Positions 8,184-10,528 of a DNA stretch of 10,528 nucleotides are shown piece after piece. This DNA is from Tubulinosema ratisbonensis (taxonomy: Eukaryota > Microsporidia > Tubulinosematidae). The notes under the pieces were generated by a model that saw nothing but the letters and a program-made list of their open reading frames with translations, was not told where the DNA came from and searched no databases. The stretch's first letter is position 1. Each line of letters begins with the position of its first letter. Location of the stretch: the NCBI GenBank assembly GCA_004000155.1, contig RCSS01000501.1, positions 1-10,528 of the forward strand. Direction: 5' to 3'. The translations under genes were made by a program, and so were the position numbers.

Positions 8184-9860
8184 ATGTTCATTTGGATAGA
8201 TATTTTAATAGTTTTAGCTTCCAAAAGAAATCATCAGATTGTAAAATTAGATGAAAATCTTGGTTTTGAGCCTGAAAAAAAGCTTTCAAAATTTCATCCT
8301 TTTATTTATATACCAGAAGTTGAGGAATTAAATTCATGTGACATAAAAAATAATAATCTTTCTTTAGATTACACCATTGAATTTAGTAAGAAACTAATGG
8401 ATAAAGACAAAACTCTTCAAAGTATAAAAAATAGTTTTAATGATGAAAATCAAGGGGACACAACAGAAGAAACCAAAATGGATATTTTATATGAAGACAT
8501 AGTAGATATTTTCCAAAATGATAATATCTTTCTAGAAACTGATAAAAAGATCAAGGAATACGATTCTACATTAAAGATTCCGTCTAGTGATGTAATCGCT
8601 CAAAGAGAACAAAGTTACACATTTGATACCCATCTGACACTGTGTGATAAATTATTAAAAAAATACTTATATCTTCTTCGCCTTGATAAGATGAGAAGTT
8701 TGTCTATTAATAGCAAGACTGTGTATAAAATAGAATCGGGGTTATTTAAATCATTCAAAATTTGTAAGATAACCAGAAAAATAGAAAGAGATTCTCTTTT
8801 TAGATTTTATTATTGCATTTTAGCTCTTAAGGGCAAATTTATTAAAGGAAAAATCTTAGAAAGATACCGCAAAAAGATAAATTGTCCATCATTCTGTTGT
8901 GTAAATGATTTTATCAAAGATTATATCTTAGATAATGTACTAAATCCTCCTTTCAGATTAGAAATTCCGAAAAAAGCACATATCCAAATATGTGAAAATG
9001 AACAAGATTGTTTATTTTTATTTAAGACATTTATCGAGGATATGATTAATAATTACAAAGGATTATTCGGCGGATTCCCTGACAAATTTAAAATACAAAA
9101 AGAGTTTAGGTGCTTGAATCTGCAAGAAATTTTGGAAATTTTTAAATTTGATTTATGTAAATTTTTTATGCCAAAAAAGAACAGAGTTTTATTATACTTG
9201 TTTCCAGAGATAGTATACTTGATTTCACAATTTGACCATTCAAAAATGAGCATTAATAATTATAGACAAATTTTTGCGGTAATAAATTACATAATTTTCA
9301 AGTTTTCACTACTTAAAAAAAATTTTTTAATCGATTTACTAGAAGCACACGTAAATTCAAACAACGATTTTTTTAAATCAGAATTATTTAGCAAATTCGT
9401 TCTAACTACAAGAGCCATTCTGTACATCACATACACACAAGTTTATAAAAAAAACTTAAATAAAAATGCAGAAATACAGATACTGCTACACTTATTTATA
9501 AATTTTTTAAGAGTAAGAAGGAATGATATTTTTTGTGAACTAATTTTTGACGAATTTTGGTTCTTAAATCTCAAAATTTCAGAAGTAGAGTTTTTAAAAC
9601 TTAACATGAAAAAAATAACAATGCATATTAACAAATCTCAAATTGATGTTATGACATTATTTTATCCAAAGATAAAAAAATTTTCCGGATTTATAAAAAT
9701 AATAAACGATTTTCAATATAAGATATTTGTCGAGAATTTTTATAAGTATTCCCAAGAACTTCAATCAAATAGTCCGCTTCAAAAATATAATATTATGAAA
9801 CGTTATAAAGAAAAAAAGACTAAGTTATACAGAAAGATATTAAAATATTTGAATCTTTAA
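8184..9860 (+). CDS. Orphan microsporidian-type hypothetical protein, 558 aa
   Basis: An unbroken 558-codon frame with no ambiguous base, so a real gene, but I recognise no family. The start is secure: TGA is the codon immediately before the ATG, and ACCCTT lies 3 bases further up. Residues 1-12 (MFIWIDILIVLA) are hydrophobic and could be a short signal peptide or anchor, weakened by Asp6 and the lack of an N-terminal positive charge. Residues 40-135 are acidic, Asn/Asp/Glu-rich and probably disordered. From about 145 the protein turns basic and helical. Residues 234-239 hold a Cys-x3-Cys-Cys cluster, and other Cys at 194, 211, 270, 276, 310 and 325 do not form a recognisable zinc pattern. 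Residues 335-350 and 363-425 are hydrophobic helices, more like a helical-solenoid core than membrane spans. The tail from 539 is strongly basic. Translation ends in tandem stops (TAATAA). It could be secreted, or nuclear or RNA-binding, but neither is shown. Confidence 0.9.
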   Translation: MFIWIDILIVLASKRNHQIVKLDENLGFEPEKKLSKFHPFIYIPEVEELNSCDIKNNNLSLDYTIEFSKKLMDKDKTLQSIKNSFNDENQGDTTEETKMDILYEDIVDIFQNDNIFLETDKKIKEYDSTLKIPSSDVIAQREQSYTFDTHLTLCDKLLKKYLYLLRLDKMRSLSINSKTVYKIESGLFKSFKICKITRKIERDSLFRFYYCILALKGKFIKGKILERYRKKINCPSFCCVNDFIKDYILDNVLNPPFRLEIPKKAHIQICENEQDCLFLFKTFIEDMINNYKGLFGGFPDKFKIQKEFRCLNLQEILEIFKFDLCKFFMPKKNRVLLYLFPEIVYLISQFDHSKMSINNYRQIFAVINYIIFKFSLLKKNFLIDLLEAHVNSNNDFFKSELFSKFVLTTRAILYITYTQVYKKNLNKNAEIQILLHLFINFLRVRRNDIFCELIFDEFWFLNLKISEVEFLKLNMKKITMHINKSQIDVMTLFYPKIKKFSGFIKIINDFQYKIFVENFYKYSQELQSNSPLQKYNIMKRYKEKKTKLYRKILKYLNL

Positions 9861-9864
9861 TAAA
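9859..9864 (+). terminator. Putative AATAAA polyadenylation signal overlapping the stop codon
   Basis: AATAAA starts at the second base of the TAA stop and spans the second in-frame stop. If used, the 3' untranslated region would be only about 10-30 bases, in keeping with very short microsporidian transcripts. In such AT-rich sequence the hexamer recurs often, so this is inferred from position. Confidence 0.35.
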
Positions 9865-10528
9865 TATTAATAAGTTATGATATGTTTAATTATAATATAA
9901 ACAATATTTTATATTGATTGTTTTATTAATTTTTTCATGAAATATTTAACTGTAATAATTATTTTGAAATACGAAACTTTTAATCAAGAAACACATCAAA
10001 AATAAAAAAAAATTGAACTAGAAAATTAAATAAAACTCGTGAAAAACTTTGTTAACAAATCTACTTAAAATATATATTGATCAAAATAAATGTAATTTGA
10101 GTTAAATATAAACTTGAAAAAATTTTTCTAGTGTTTTTTGAAAGAAGATCAAAAAATACACAATCTTTGTGATTCATCCTTGATGGATTACTTTGTTTTT
10201 GAAGAAGTTTTCAATAAAGTTTTGTTTTAATAATTTATGCAAGTATAAAATATTCACACTAATTTCTTTTTTCTTATAATTTCTCGCATTTACTTTTTCT
10301 TGGGTTTATTAAATAAATAACGCTATAAATAAATAAAAATTATCATTTTGTTTTAAAATTTTGATCAATTTTTCAAAAAGTTAAAAATCGATTCATAAAA
10401 ATAATTGATTCACAGACATTATTATTTAAATTAATCAGTTTATATCTATAAATGAGTTATAAAAAGGGTTATATTTTTTTAGTTATTTTTCTAGTCTAAA
10501 AAATCTCCCGACACCTTAAAATACATAA
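9865..10528. other. Gene-free AT-rich tail of the window
   Basis: No gene is visible on either strand. Two adjacent small stem-loops lie at 10159-10171 (CACAA-TCT-TTGTG) and 10173-10187 (TTCATC-CTT-GATGGA, with one G-T pair), about 300 bases past the stop of the 558-aa gene. The words TTTTTGAAAGAAG near 10135 and TTTTTGAAGAAG near 10197 form a loose direct repeat. None of this has a clear meaning. Confidence 0.5.

Noticed and set aside
9053..9634. Minus-strand ORFs inside the 558-aa gene
   Set aside because: They are shadows of the plus-strand gene, with no start motif of their own.

Overview
The window most likely comes from a microsporidian nuclear genome, of the large and gene-poor kind. 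The evidence is extreme AT richness (about 20% GC outside genes, about 25-30% inside), two intron-free protein genes, and the same short motif, ACCCTT, ending 3 and 6 bases before the start codon of both long genes. A CCC (or GGG) motif just upstream of the ATG is an established microsporidian gene-start signal. Edhazardia- or Hamiltosporidium-like genomes fit the sparse layout, but I cannot name the species from the sequence.

Layout: positions 1-4665 hold no gene I can defend. Inside that stretch is a compositional domain (about 2760-3850), with a sharp GC peak at 2881-2940 (28 of 60 bases, strongly C over G on the + strand) and several tiny perfect hairpins. An orphan gene on the minus strand (448 codons) occupies 4687-6033. 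A 2.15 kb spacer separates it from a second orphan gene on the plus strand (558 codons, 8184-9860), so the two are divergently transcribed. The spacer carries a fold-back structure of about 167 bp (7659-7825) and a 13-bp-arm hairpin (8108-8141) just upstream of the second gene. The last 668 bases are non-coding.

Neither protein shows a family motif I recognise. Both look mainly helical and are rich in Lys, Asn, Ile, Leu and Phe; the second has a short hydrophobic N-terminus followed by an acidic region. Nothing in the sequence shows that the two genes work together beyond their head-to-head order and shared start motif. All five ambiguous bases of the window fall inside the first gene, four of them at third codon positions, which looks more like allelic or paralogous variation than random read error. 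I see no complete transposon, rRNA, tRNA or CRISPR array. The case for an undescribed system is modest: two orphan genes, an unexplained GC-rich structured island and a fold-back element.
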